64,000 nt of DNA from GCA-2705995 sp048267965 (GCA_048267965.1 JBLWWK010000001.1:372001-436000), one strand, 5' to 3'. Shown: positions 32,931 through 42,586, counted from the first letter of the stretch. Program-made: numbers and translations. Notes: generated by a model not told the origin, from the sequence alone.

Positions 32931-32970
32931 AAGCAAGCCCGGTTGTTATTATGCAGCATGGGTTTGTTTT
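32931..32970 (+). terminator. Possible terminator before the RNase G gene
   Basis: AGCAAGCCC and GGGTTTGTTTT can pair with two G-U pairs around a 19-base loop, followed by T-rich sequence. It would end the HU-TPR-COX24 transcript. The long loop lowers confidence. Confidence 0.4.
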
Positions 32971-33019
32971 GTTGGTGTAAACTGACCTTGGCTTCTGTTG
33001 AGGTCTAAAGACGTTTTTA

Positions 33020-34570
33020 TTGGATAAAGAACTGGTTATAAACGCTTCATCCAAAGATGTTGTTATTGCGCTATTAGAAAATCGCAAGCTAACAGAGCTG
33101 CACCGCGAAAAGCATAATAACGAATATACTGTTGGAGACTTGTATTTGGGTAGGGTTAAGAAATTAGTGCCCGGCCTAAATGCTGCATTCGTGGATGTAG
33201 GTTACGAGAAAGACGCGTTCCTACATTACTTCGATTTGGGGCCTCAGGCTGCCAATGTAAACACGTTTGTAAAGAGTGTAAGAGATAAGAAGATTACTAC
33301 ATCAGACTTGTCTTCTTTTGAAATAATGCCTGATATCAATAAAGATGGCAATATTCGAGAAGTATTAAAGTCAGGTCAAGAAATATTGGTTCAAGTTGCG
33401 AAGGAACCCATTAGCACAAAAGGTCCACGTATTTCTACAGAATTGAGTATTGCCGGTAGATACTTAGTTTTAGTTCCGTTTACCGAAAGAATTTCTGTTT
33501 CTACAAAGATTAAGAATCGCAAAGAAAAAGAGCGCTTAAGAAGACTCATAATGAGTATTAAGCCAAAAAACTTTGGGGTGATTATTAGAACTGTAGCAGA
33601 AAACAAAAAAGTTGCAGACCTCGATAGAGACCTACGAGAACTCTCTGCTAAATGGGAAGAATGCTACAAGAATTTAATTGATGCAACTCCCAAGCAACGT
33701 GTTTTAGGTGAATTAGACAGAACAGCTAGTTTGCTAAGAGACATGTTAAGCAACGATTTTAACAAGATTACCATTAACGACCAAGATTTGTATTCTGAAG
33801 TAAAAGATTACATTTCTTCCATTGCGCCAGACAAAGCGAAAATCGTAAAACGCTACAGGGGCAAGGGCAACATCTTTGATTACTACGGTATCGAAAAGCA
33901 AATTAAAGCATCATTCGGTCGACATGTGACCATGAGCAGTGGAGCTTATTTAGTGATTGAACACACAGAAGCACTTCACGTTATAGATGTAAACAGTGGA
34001 AACACTGCCAAGAAAGAAGATTCTCAAGAAACCAACGCTTTACGCGTTAACTTAGAATCGGCCGAAGAAATTGCTCGCCAGCTTAGGCTGCGAGATATGG
34101 GAGGTATTATTGTTGTCGATTTTATTGATATGCAGAGGCCAGAAAACAAAAAGCAGCTGTACAATAAAATTACGGAAGTAATGAAACTCGATAGAGCGAA
34201 GCATTATGTTTTGCCTCCAAGTAAATTTGGATTAGTTCAAATTACTCGTCAGAGAGTTCGCCCAGAAATGGACATCAAAACGGCAGAAGAGATTCCTGTA
34301 GATGAAGAAAACACTACAGAAGTAAACGCTACTATTTTATTAGTAGATGAGATTGCCAATCACTTGCGTTTTATCTTGAAAGAGAAAGATGCAACGGTAA
34401 ACATGATCAAAGTTCACCCATTTATCCATGCTTACTTTAAGTTACATCGTTACCAATGGAAATGGCTAGTAGACTTCAATAAATGGATTAAAATTCAGCC
34501 AAGAACGGCTTATCCATTAATGAAATACAAGTTTATTAATAAGAATAACGAAGAGATTTCACCGCGTTAA
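33020..34570 (+). CDS. rng: Ribonuclease G/E family endoribonuclease
   Basis: Endoribonuclease for rRNA maturation and mRNA decay, 516 residues, RNase G size with no RNase E scaffold. Order: S1-like N-domain (VGDLYLGRVKKLVPGLNAAFVDVGY), the 5'-sensor and DNase I-like catalytic part with active-site Asp residues in LHVIDVNSGNTAKK and IIVVDFIDMQRPENK, then the small domain. The start is TTG at 33020 (LDKELVINASS), which agrees with the family N-terminus; no nearby ATG fits. It follows the small-protein gene by 118 bp. Confidence 0.94.
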   Translation: MDKELVINASSKDVVIALLENRKLTELHREKHNNEYTVGDLYLGRVKKLVPGLNAAFVDVGYEKDAFLHYFDLGPQAANVNTFVKSVRDKKITTSDLSSFEIMPDINKDGNIREVLKSGQEILVQVAKEPISTKGPRISTELSIAGRYLVLVPFTERISVSTKIKNRKEKERLRRLIMSIKPKNFGVIIRTVAENKKVADLDRDLRELSAKWEECYKNLIDATPKQRVLGELDRTASLLRDMLSNDFNKITINDQDLYSEVKDYISSIAPDKAKIVKRYRGKGNIFDYYGIEKQIKASFGRHVTMSSGAYLVIEHTEALHVIDVNSGNTAKKEDSQETNALRVNLESAEEIARQLRLRDMGGIIVVDFIDMQRPENKKQLYNKITEVMKLDRAKHYVLPPSKFGLVQITRQRVRPEMDIKTAEEIPVDEENTTEVNATILLVDEIANHLRFILKEKDATVNMIKVHPFIHAYFKLHRYQWKWLVDFNKWIKIQPRTAYPLMKYKFINKNNEEISPR

Positions 34571-34584
34571 TTAACTTTAGCGAA

Positions 34585-35067
34585 ATGGGTGGTTCTAAAG
34601 AAATTATTACCAAGAAAGTTGGTCTAGCAAAAGCAATGAAATACTGCGCTTATCAAGAGCGCAGTCATTTCGATGTTCGCAAAAAACTTGAAGAGTGGAA
34701 GTTAGAGCCAGAAGAAATCGATGAAATCTTGGTAGAGCTTATCCTCGAAAACTTTCTAAACGAATCTAGATTTGCAGAGGCTTTCGTAAGAGGGAGGTTT
34801 AGAATAAAGAATTGGGGCAAGAACAAAATCAGAAAACATCTTGAAGCAAAAGATGTAAGTTCTGCCTGTATCAATGAAGCGCTAGCTGAAATTGACGAAG
34901 ACGAATATTTTCAGGTTTTACAGAAAGAAATTGACAAAAAGGTTCGTTTAACGTCTCAACCATTCAGTTTTCAAGGCAAAGGAAAAATTGCCAATTATCT
35001 AATTCAAAAGGGATGGGAATCTCATCTAGTTTGGTCAGCAATTAACGATTTGGAAAATGATAAATAG
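34585..35067 (+). CDS. recX: Regulatory protein RecX
   Basis: Modulator of RecA filaments, 160 residues of repeated three-helix units. Visible family parts: KAMKYCAYQERSHFDVRKKL, then LILENFLNESRFAEAFVRGRF, and a C-terminal KGKIANYLIQKGWE. It starts 15 bp after rng. Its last 11 bp overlap the start of prfB, so the two are probably co-translated. No recA lies in the window. Confidence 0.9.
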   Translation: MGGSKEIITKKVGLAKAMKYCAYQERSHFDVRKKLEEWKLEPEEIDEILVELILENFLNESRFAEAFVRGRFRIKNWGKNKIRKHLEAKDVSSACINEALAEIDEDEYFQVLQKEIDKKVRLTSQPFSFQGKGKIANYLIQKGWESHLVWSAINDLENDK

Positions 35068-36164
35068 TGATCAATTAAAGTCGGTAGACGAACGCTTAGA
35101 GGCGTTGAGGGGGTATCTTTGACGTAGATGTGAAACGCATCGAAATTCAAGAAGATGAAAAACGTTCCCAAGATCCAACTTTTTGGGATGATCCTAAGCA
35201 AGCCGAACGTGTTCTAAAAAATATTAATCGACTCAAATTTTGGGTAAACACTTTTGAAGCGGTTAAAGCCCAACGAGACGAAATAGATGTTCTTCTAGAG
35301 TTTTTTAACGAAGGTGAAGTCACAGAAGCTGAAGTAGACGAAGCTTTCGAAAAACTAATAGAGCTTTTAGAAGATCTCGAGTTTAAAAACATGCTTTCTG
35401 CTGAAGAAGATAATCTAGACGCAGTATTAGAAATCAATTCTGGAGCAGGTGGTACAGAAAGTCAAGATTGGGCAAGTATGTTGTACCGCATGTATTTAAT
35501 GTGGGCTGAGAAAAACAACTTTACAGTAAAAGAGATTGACTACCAAAAAGGAGACGAGGCAGGTATAAAATCGGCTACTATTGAAATCAAAGGTGAATTT
35601 GCTTATGGCTACCTAAAAGGCGAGAACGGTGTTCACCGATTAGTGAGAATTTCTCCGTTCGATAGTAACGCCAGAAGGCATACTTCTTTTGCCTCGGTTT
35701 TTGTCTATCCGGTTGTAGAAGATGACATTGATATTGAAGTAGGCCAAGCCGATATTACTTGGGATACCTTTCGCTCTGGTGGTGCTGGTGGGCAAAATGT
35801 AAATAAAGTCGAAACAGGTGTTCGTTTAGAGCATAAACCTACTGGTATTATTATACGAAATACAGAAAGCCGTTCACAGCTTCAAAATAAGGAGAATGCT
35901 ATGCGTCTCTTAAAATCTAAGCTGTTCGAAATGGAATTGCGAAAAAGGGAAGAAGAAAAGGCCTCTGTAGAGGGTAATAAAATGAAAATTGAGTGGGGAT
36001 CACAAATTAGAAATTATGTGATGCATCCCTATAAGCTGATCAAAGATTTAAGAACTAACAAAGAAACATCAGATGTTCAAGGTGTGCTTAATGGAGGTTT
36101 AGACGACTTTATCAAAGCTTTTCTCATGGAGTTTGGTCGTAATAAAACAGAAAAAGAGGCGTAA
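35057..36164 (+). CDS. prfB: Peptide chain release factor 2, with programmed +1 frameshift
   Basis: Release factor reading UAA and UGA. The gene begins at ATG 35057 (inside the end of recX), reads 21 codons (MINSDQLKSVDERLEALRGYL), meets in-frame TGA at 35120, and shifts +1 at CTT-T, continuing from GAC at 35121 to the stop at 36164. Functional signatures are the GGQ loop (FRSGGAGGQNVNKVE) and, in the part after the shift, the RF2 DPTFWDD motif. The frameshift segment has the classic upstream AGGGGG. Product about 368 residues. A terminator follows the stop immediately. Confidence 0.96.
35108..35123 (+). promoter_or_regulatory. prfB programmed frameshift signal
   Basis: AGGGGGTATCTTTGAC is identical to the classic RF2 autoregulation site: an internal Shine-Dalgarno-like AGGGGG, the slippery CTT codon, and TGA followed by C. 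Low RF2 lets the ribosome slip +1 and make more RF2. The SD-like element is notable in a phylum where SD-led initiation is rare. Confidence 0.95.
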
Positions 36165-36178
36165 GCCTCTTTTTTTTT
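36151..36178 (+). terminator. Terminator overlapping the prfB stop
   Basis: AAAAAGAGGC and GCCTCTTTTT form a 10-bp stem with a GTAA loop that contains the start of the stop region, followed by a T run. Confidence 0.9.
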
Positions 36179-36207
36179 GATCTAATATTTTGTTGAAGTA
36201 GTAGTTC

Positions 36208-39198
36208 TTAACGAATCAGAACCACTTTACCCATGTCTTCTTTTCTTTCGAAAGACTGATCATAGGCTTCGATATAGTCTATTTTCCAAATGTATTGACC
36301 CGTTTCAGCCTCTTCGCCATTAACGGTTCCATCCCAGCTTTGAATTGGGTTATTGGTTTTCCATACTACATGCCCGTAGCGGTCAAAAATCCACATGTTG
36401 AATTCAAAGAATTCTTGATCGCTTTTTGCTTTAAAAGTGTCGTTCTTACCATCTCCGTTAGGAGTAAAAGCGGTAGGAACCCAAACGTTAAAGCAATCGT
36501 CAAAAAGAACACGAATATTGTCAATTACAGATCCACACTTGTTGGTAGCGGTTAAGGTATAGAAGCCAGATTCTGTAACTTCGTATTCGTAAGCTTCAAC
36601 ACCATCTTGCCAAGTGTAAGTAACTTCTGGTTGTGGTGTAGCATCTTTATGGAAGGTAACCACTTGACCTTGACACTGACGTAAATTCGGGCCTAATTCT
36701 ATTACTGGTAAAACACCCGGTTCTAGAATTATAGTATCCGTTAAGTTGGTACACGTTCCATTTTCAGCATCTAATCGAACCCAATACTCACCAGGTGTAA
36801 TAATGTCGATATTCGATGTTGTTGCTCCAGTGCTCCAGATATAAGTATAGCCCGGTAAATCTACTTCTGGATCTAGGTTTAAAATTTCACCTTGACAAAT
36901 AATATTATCGGGGCCTAAGTTGGGCTGTGCTTTTGGGAAGTAGCGAATTTCAACTTCATCTTTTGTATCACAACCAGTACTATTATCTGTAACAGTAACA
37001 ATATAATCACCTGTTGTGGTGGCTATAATTTGCTGAACATTACTGCCAGTACTCCAGTTGTAAGACATGCCTGGGCCGGCCATAGTTCCAGCATCAAAAA
37101 TCTCATTAATTAATTCGCCTTCACAGAATAACAAATCATTACCTAGATTAACCATCGGTGCTGCATTTTCTCCAACAACGATTTGATCACTAGCTTGGCA
37201 CCCGTTCACATCAGTAACGGTTACATCATAAGTTCCAGCTGTGTCTACAAGTAAAATTGGGCTGGTAGAGTTGTCGTTCCACAAGTAGTCAGCATAGTTA
37301 CCAGGAGAAAGAACCATGGTGAAATTAATATCAGAACAATAGTTGGTATCAGGACCTAAGTTAGGGTTTGGCAAGTTGTATTGAAAAATGGTAATGTTAT
37401 CTGTATTAGAACAGCCGTTGGTGTCAGTTACCGTAACTGAATAGGTACCATAATTAGGACTCAAAACATTAATGGTTTGAGTTGTAGCAGTATTGTTCCA
37501 ATTATAACTGTCGAACACTCCTGGATTCAACGATAGGTTGAAATTAGTTCCTTGGCAAATACCTGTATCAGCTCCTAAATTAGGAATCGGTAAAGCGTTC
37601 ACAAACAACTCCATCGTGTCTGCAGCAATACAACCATTTGTATCTGTAACAGTAACGCTATAATCTCCAGCAACTGTTGCCGGAATGGTCTGTGTAGCAG
37701 CTGTTGTAGACCAGTTATAAGTAGCGAAACTACCACCACCAGTTCCAGGATTTAGTGTTTTTGTTCCGCCTTGACAAATGGTATCGAAGTCTCCAATATT
37801 CACATTGGGTAAGTTGTTTCTTATAACAAACATAGTATCGGTTCCTACACAGGTGTTGTTATCTATAACTTCAATCCATACTAAGCTATCCGCTTGGTCA
37901 ATGGTGTTGAAAGCAATGTTGGTTCCATCCATCCAATTGTAAGTAACAAATCCGTTACCCACATTTACAATTTGTGAGAAAGTAGTTCCCTGGCAATACT
38001 CTAAATCAGGTCCCAAGTTGGGCGTAGGTAAAGCGTTTTCGGTAATGGTAATGGCGTCTGAAGTTAAACATCCATTTGTATCGGTGGTTGTTACCGAATA
38101 AGTGCCTGCAGATGTAATTGTTAGCGTTTGATTCCCCGTGAAATTACTCCAAGCATAGCTAGCGAAAGAAGCTCCCGCATCTAAAATAATGGTGTCACCA
38201 GCACAAAAAGAAGTATCGTTTCCGAGAGAAACGCTATCAGGAATAAAAGCGGCTAAACTGAAGGTATCGGTTCCTACACAACCGTTGGCATTGGTAACTT
38301 CTACCCAAATTGTATCGGTAGGAGCCGTGAAATTCGTTGATTGAGTGATGGCATTGTTCTTCCATAAATACGTGGTATACGTTGCCGTTAAAGACATTGG
38401 GGTGGCCAAACCTAGGCAGTTGGTGTCGTTCCCTGTGATGGTAGGGCTGGGCAACGAAAAGCTATCAACCATTACGGTATCATAGGCAAAGCAACCTGCT
38501 GCATTAGTAACGATGATAGAATACGTGTCTGCTTGAGTAATCTCTACATCAAGTGTTTGTGTGTTCGCTCCTGTGCTCCAAGTATATGTAGCATATCCGG
38601 CTCCTGCGTCTAAATTGGCAGTATCTCCGAAACACAGAGTTTGATCAGGACCTAAAGAAACGGTTGGAGGTGTAAGTGTGTCCACCTCAATGGTATCTGT
38701 TTGCGTACAACCAAAAGAATCGGTTAAAGTGAGGTGAAAAGTACCTTGATCCCAAACATCAATTTGATTTTCTGGGCTACCATTGCTCCAAGAATAAGTG
38801 AAAAAAGTGTCGGTAACCGAAATGTTGATGGTGTCACCGAAACAAATAGCTGTATCTACCCCTAAATTGATGTTATAGATAGGCGCTGGAATTACTTGAT
38901 AGTTGAGTACGCAAGCGGCTGGGTTACCTCCCGAGGCTACTGTTACCGTATAGGTTCCTACAGAATTTGCATTTTCTAGGGCTGTTGTATTGGCACTGCT
39001 CGACCAAGAATAGCCGGTGGCGGTTCCTACCGTTGGAGTAGCGTCTAGTGTTACAACAGACGGGGTATCACAGAGATAATAAATTAAACCACCCGCTGGT
39101 TCGCCTGTTGGGCCGTAAAGCGTATTACAGTCTTGGGAATACGAAAACAACGATGTGATTAGTCCAATAAGAAGAACAATACTTTGTTTCACTGACAT
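36208..39198 (-). CDS. Large Ig-like-repeat protein with T9SS type B (CHU_C) sorting domain
   Basis: Secreted or surface protein of 996 residues. After a signal peptide (to about 22, FSYSQ) come about eleven tandem Ig-like repeats of 75-90 residues, each starting like LGPDTxxC and containing a YxWS/N motif and a T-D-x-N-G-C ending. The C-terminus (VWVPTAFTPNGDGKNDTF, FDRYGHVVW, YIWKI) is the gliding-motility-associated type B sorting domain, which directs export through T9SS. It is probably an adhesin or surface filament. The DNA is repetitive, with one or two exact and four near copies of the dispersed word. It starts apart from neighbours; arsC is divergent. Confidence 0.93.
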   Translation of the reverse strand: MSVKQSIVLLIGLITSLFSYSQDCNTLYGPTGEPAGGLIYYLCDTPSVVTLDATPTVGTATGYSWSSSANTTALENANSVGTYTVTVASGGNPAACVLNYQVIPAPIYNINLGVDTAICFGDTINISVTDTFFTYSWSNGSPENQIDVWDQGTFHLTLTDSFGCTQTDTIEVDTLTPPTVSLGPDQTLCFGDTANLDAGAGYATYTWSTGANTQTLDVEITQADTYSIIVTNAAGCFAYDTVMVDSFSLPSPTITGNDTNCLGLATPMSLTATYTTYLWKNNAITQSTNFTAPTDTIWVEVTNANGCVGTDTFSLAAFIPDSVSLGNDTSFCAGDTIILDAGASFASYAWSNFTGNQTLTITSAGTYSVTTTDTNGCLTSDAITITENALPTPNLGPDLEYCQGTTFSQIVNVGNGFVTYNWMDGTNIAFNTIDQADSLVWIEVIDNNTCVGTDTMFVIRNNLPNVNIGDFDTICQGGTKTLNPGTGGGSFATYNWSTTAATQTIPATVAGDYSVTVTDTNGCIAADTMELFVNALPIPNLGADTGICQGTNFNLSLNPGVFDSYNWNNTATTQTINVLSPNYGTYSVTVTDTNGCSNTDNITIFQYNLPNPNLGPDTNYCSDINFTMVLSPGNYADYLWNDNSTSPILLVDTAGTYDVTVTDVNGCQASDQIVVGENAAPMVNLGNDLLFCEGELINEIFDAGTMAGPGMSYNWSTGSNVQQIIATTTGDYIVTVTDNSTGCDTKDEVEIRYFPKAQPNLGPDNIICQGEILNLDPEVDLPGYTYIWSTGATTSNIDIITPGEYWVRLDAENGTCTNLTDTIILEPGVLPVIELGPNLRQCQGQVVTFHKDATPQPEVTYTWQDGVEAYEYEVTESGFYTLTATNKCGSVIDNIRVLFDDCFNVWVPTAFTPNGDGKNDTFKAKSDQEFFEFNMWIFDRYGHVVWKTNNPIQSWDGTVNGEEAETGQYIWKIDYIEAYDQSFERKEDMGKVVLIR

Positions 39199-39382
39199 CT
39201 ATGCTAGGGTCTTTGAGACGAGAAGTCTTTTTAATCCAAATTAAGACGTAAATATAGTACTTAGGTTGCCAAGTACACAATATTAAGAGTAACGGTTTTT
39301 TGTTTCTTTTGCACAAACAAGAATTGCGCGAAATATCACGCAAATTTTTAATTGATTTTAAGCACAAAAAACTCCGCAAAAT

Positions 39383-39730
39383 ATGGAAGTTACGATTTAT
39401 CACAACCCTAGGTGTAGTAAGAGCAGAGAAGCGTTGGCAGCATTAAAAGAAAATGATTCTGTTACCTTAAAGATTCGCGAATATTTGAAAGAACCTTTAA
39501 CTGCCGAGGAACTTACTTTGTTGCTGCAAAAACTAAATATAAATGCAGCCGATTTACTCCGAAAAGGAGAGTCAATCTTTAAAGAGGAATACAAAAACCT
39601 CGATTTGACCAACCAAGAATGGATACAGGTAATGGTCTCTCATCCAAAGTTGATAGAAAGACCTATTGTAGAAGTTGAGAACAGAGCAGTAGTGGCTCGT
39701 CCAAAAGACAAATTAGAAGAAATACTGTAG
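39383..39730 (+). CDS. arsC: ArsC-family arsenate reductase (glutaredoxin type)
   Basis: Small cytoplasmic reductase of the ArsC/Spx fold, 115 residues. The catalytic Cys11 lies in HNPRCSKSREAL, and the substrate-binding Arg is in ERPIVEVEN. Typical members reduce arsenate to arsenite with glutathione or glutaredoxin; family members are also present as house-keeping redox proteins. No arsenite pump or arsR lies nearby, so an arsenic role is not confirmed here. It converges on a small membrane protein 4 bp away. Confidence 0.9.
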   Translation: MEVTIYHNPRCSKSREALAALKENDSVTLKIREYLKEPLTAEELTLLLQKLNINAADLLRKGESIFKEEYKNLDLTNQEWIQVMVSHPKLIERPIVEVENRAVVARPKDKLEEIL

Positions 39731-39734
39731 AGAA

Positions 39735-39875
39735 TTATTCTTCGATAAGGGTTTCTTCGTCTTCCTCTTCTTTTTTAGGAACAAAGGCAGAAGGTAAAAC
39801 AGCACCTAATGCAAAAACGGTGAAAAAAGCTGCACTTGCAATAACTACGAAAATGAGAAAGCCGATAAACTGCAT
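39735..39875 (-). CDS. Small membrane protein with acidic tail
   Basis: Unrecognised. I pick the ATG at 39873-39875 (MQFIGFLIFVV), giving 46 residues: one long hydrophobic helix, then PKKEEEDEETLIEE. The longer frame to 39950 adds 25 residues that lie in the fumC upstream region. The pattern of a helix with an acidic tail, and separate location, suggests a genuine small protein but nothing more. It is convergent with arsC and divergent from fumC. Confidence 0.5.
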   Translation of the reverse strand: MQFIGFLIFVVIASAAFFTVFALGAVLPSAFVPKKEEEDEETLIEE

Positions 39876-39954
39876 AATTCCTTGTTTTATTTGAGTGCGT
39901 AAAAATAGAAATTCTCCGAAATCTAATAAATCGAAAACAAAATATTTCAAACCG

Positions 39955-39984
39955 TTTTTCGCCTGAGCAGGGATATTAAATTTG
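39955..39984 (+). promoter_or_regulatory. Bacteroidota-type promoter of fumC
   Basis: TAAATTTG at 39977-39984 fits the -7 consensus TAnnTTTG exactly; TTTT at 39955-39958, 18 bp upstream, stands for the -33 TTTG. This puts the start of transcription about 28 bp before the fumC ATG. Confidence 0.6.
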
Positions 39985-40018
39985 TGAAAGAAATTAGTAA
40001 ATCAATTAACACGTAATA

Positions 40019-41419
40019 ATGGAATACAGAATTGAGAAAGACACCATGGGTGAGGTAAAAGTGCCTGCCGATAAGTATTGGGGAGCGCAAACTGAGCGTT
40101 CTAGAAACAACTTCAAAATTGGTCCTTCTGGCTCAATGCCTTTAGAAGTAGTTTACGGTTTTGCTTATTTAAAGAAAGCGGCAGCTCACGCTAACAGCGA
40201 GTTAGGCGTGCTTGAAGAAAACAAAAGAGATTTAATTTCTCAAGTTTGTGACGAAATTTTAGCGGGTAAACACGATGATCAGTTTCCATTAGTAATTTGG
40301 CAAACAGGTTCAGGTACACAAAGTAACATGAACTGTAATGAAGTAATTGCCAACCGCGCTCACGAGATAGCTGGAAAGAAAATTGGAGAAGGCGAAAAAA
40401 CGATTCAACCAAACGATGATGTGAACAAATCACAATCATCTAACGATACTTTCCCAACAGGGATGCACATTGCCTGCTACAAGATGGTTATCGAAAACAC
40501 GATTCCTGGTGTAGAGAAATTGAGAGATACACTGAAAGCAAAATCAGAAGAGTTTGCAGGTGTAGTGAAAATAGGTCGTACTCACCTTATGGATGCTACA
40601 CCATTAACCATTGGCCAAGAATTCTCAGGATATGTGGCTCAACTGAACCACGGTTTAAATGCTCTTAAAAATACATTGGCTCATTTATCTGAATTGGCTT
40701 TAGGAGGAACAGCGGTAGGAACCGGGCTAAATACACCAGCAGGTTATGATGTGCTGGTAGCGAAGAAGATTGCTGAATTCACCGGATTGCCATTTGTTAC
40801 GGCAGAAAATAAGTTCGAAGCATTAGCCGCTCATGATGCAATAGTTGAAACTCATGGAGCTCTGAAGCAACTGGCCGTTTCGTTAAATAAAATTGGAAAC
40901 GATATCAGAATGATGGCTTCAGGCCCTCGTTCAGGAATTGGCGAATTGATTATTCCTGCCAACGAGCCAGGGTCTTCTATTATGCCCGGAAAAGTGAATC
41001 CTACCCAATGTGAGGCGTTAACAATGGTGTGCGCTCAAGTAATGGGTAATGATGTAGCTGTTACTGTAGGTGGAACTCAAGGTCACTACGAGTTAAACGT
41101 ATTTAAACCGATGATGGCAGCTAATTTATTGCAGTCTGCTCGTTTAATCGGAGATGCATGCGTTTCTTTTAATGATAATTGCGCGGTAGGTATTGAGCCT
41201 AATTACCCAGTTATCGAGAGGTTACTTAATAATTCACTAATGCTTGTAACTGCTCTGAACACGAAAATTGGTTACTATAAGGCAGCTGAAATTGCCAACA
41301 CAGCGCACCAGAATGGAACCACTCTTAGAGAAGAAGCCGTTCGTTTAGGTTATGTAACAGACGAAGAATATTCAGAATGGGTAAAACCAGAAGATATGAC
41401 AGGTAGCTTAAAAGGCTAA
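40019..41419 (+). CDS. fumC: Class II fumarate hydratase
   Basis: Cytoplasmic TCA-cycle enzyme that hydrates fumarate to malate, 466 residues, iron-free. Signature GSSIMPGKVNPTQCE, plus TGSGTQSNMNCNEVIANRA and KIGRTHLMDATP, are clear. A copy of the dispersed word lies in the conserved GGTAVGTGLNTP segment. It has its own promoter and terminator, so it is monocistronic. Confidence 0.97.
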   Translation: MEYRIEKDTMGEVKVPADKYWGAQTERSRNNFKIGPSGSMPLEVVYGFAYLKKAAAHANSELGVLEENKRDLISQVCDEILAGKHDDQFPLVIWQTGSGTQSNMNCNEVIANRAHEIAGKKIGEGEKTIQPNDDVNKSQSSNDTFPTGMHIACYKMVIENTIPGVEKLRDTLKAKSEEFAGVVKIGRTHLMDATPLTIGQEFSGYVAQLNHGLNALKNTLAHLSELALGGTAVGTGLNTPAGYDVLVAKKIAEFTGLPFVTAENKFEALAAHDAIVETHGALKQLAVSLNKIGNDIRMMASGPRSGIGELIIPANEPGSSIMPGKVNPTQCEALTMVCAQVMGNDVAVTVGGTQGHYELNVFKPMMAANLLQSARLIGDACVSFNDNCAVGIEPNYPVIERLLNNSLMLVTALNTKIGYYKAAEIANTAHQNGTTLREEAVRLGYVTDEEYSEWVKPEDMTGSLKG

Positions 41420-41440
41420 TCCTGCAAGGTTTTTCAACTA

Positions 41441-41474
41441 AAAAGGTGAGCATTAAATATATTGCTCACCTTTT
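41441..41474. terminator. Bidirectional terminator between fumC and manC
   Basis: A 12-bp stem (AAAAGGTGAGCA and its complement) with A and T runs on either side. It serves fumC on the plus strand and overlaps the end of manC, which runs the other way. Confidence 0.88.
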
Positions 41475-42538
41475 TCTTTTTGTACTTGAGCGCGCACTTG
41501 TTTAATGGCTTGCTCATTTTCTTTCTTCACGATGATTAACGTGTTGTCAGCCTCAACAACTATAAAGTCTTCTAATCCGTGTGTAACCACCAATTTATCA
41601 TCCGGAACACAAATCATGTTGTTGCGAGATTCGAAAAGAAGGGTGTTTTTGCCATTGGTAGCATTTCCGTTTTCATCATGCTCAAAATGCTCGTAAACAG
41701 AGCCCCAAGTTCCTAAATCTGACCAGCCAATGTCTGCTCGTGTAACATACACATTAGAAGATTTTTCCATTATGCCGTAATCTACCGAAATAGAGGTGCA
41801 TTGCGGATAGATGGTATCGATAAATTCTTGCTCTTTTTCTGTGAAATACAAGCCCGAACCCTCGGCAAAAAGCGCGTTAATTTCAGGCAATTGTTCATCA
41901 AACGCTCTTTGAATACTCTTTAAGCTCCAAATAAACATGCCCGAATTCCAACTAAAATTACCTGCAGCAACAAATTTCTCTGCAGTTTCTAGGTCAGGTT
42001 TTTCTCTGAACTGTTTTACTTGTAAAAACTCAGTATTTGTTTTTTCGGTAGGATCCGTTTCTATATACCCGTAGCCTGTATCAGGTCGAGTAGGCGTAAT
42101 CCCCAAGGTAATGAGTTGATCGGTTTCGCTCGCCCTTTTTACGGATGATTTGATAATAGAAATAAATCGTTCTTGCTTTAAGATTAAATGATCTGCAGGA
42201 GTTACTACTACCGTTGCATTCGGATTCTTTTCTTGAATTTTCCAGTTAGCATAAGCAATACACGGAGCAGTGTTGCGCATCATGGGTTCGCACAATACTT
42301 GAGATTCTTTTAAATCTGGCAGTTGTTCTAAAACCTGCTCTTTGTAAATAGCATTGGTAACTACGAGAAAATTCTCTACCGGACAAATTTCTATAAATCG
42401 ATCAAAAGTTTGCTGAATTAACGTACGACCAGTACCTAAAAAGTCGAGAAATTGCTTGGGACGGTTAGTTTTACTTTTTGGCCAAAATCGGCTTCCAATG
42501 CCGCCTGCCATAATTACACAGTGCAAATCGTGGTTCAT
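41453..42538 (-). CDS. manC: Mannose-1-phosphate guanylyltransferase
   Basis: Makes GDP-mannose, the donor for mannose and fucose residues in envelope glycans. The nucleotide-binding motif VIMAGGIGSRFWPKSKTNRPKQ is at the N-terminus; FREKPDLETAEKFV, NSGMFIWSL and ADIGWSDLGTWGSVY follow. Length of 361 residues means the monofunctional form without a phosphomannose isomerase domain. It lies 48 bp after the SprT-like gene, a pair found together in other Bacteroidota. A one-mismatch dispersed word (GGATCC) is at 42047. Confidence 0.95.
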   Translation of the reverse strand: MNHDLHCVIMAGGIGSRFWPKSKTNRPKQFLDFLGTGRTLIQQTFDRFIEICPVENFLVVTNAIYKEQVLEQLPDLKESQVLCEPMMRNTAPCIAYANWKIQEKNPNATVVVTPADHLILKQERFISIIKSSVKRASETDQLITLGITPTRPDTGYGYIETDPTEKTNTEFLQVKQFREKPDLETAEKFVAAGNFSWNSGMFIWSLKSIQRAFDEQLPEINALFAEGSGLYFTEKEQEFIDTIYPQCTSISVDYGIMEKSSNVYVTRADIGWSDLGTWGSVYEHFEHDENGNATNGKNTLLFESRNNMICVPDDKLVVTHGLEDFIVVEADNTLIIVKKENEQAIKQVRAQVQKEKGEQYI

Positions 42539-42586
42539 CGTTCAATTTTCACCAAAAATAGAAAAATGGTTAAACCTTTAAATTAA

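Noticed and set aside
36208..39198. Repetitive DNA that could be taken for a CRISPR or satellite array
   Set aside because: Repeats are 225-270 bp, diverged and in frame, coding for Ig-like units.
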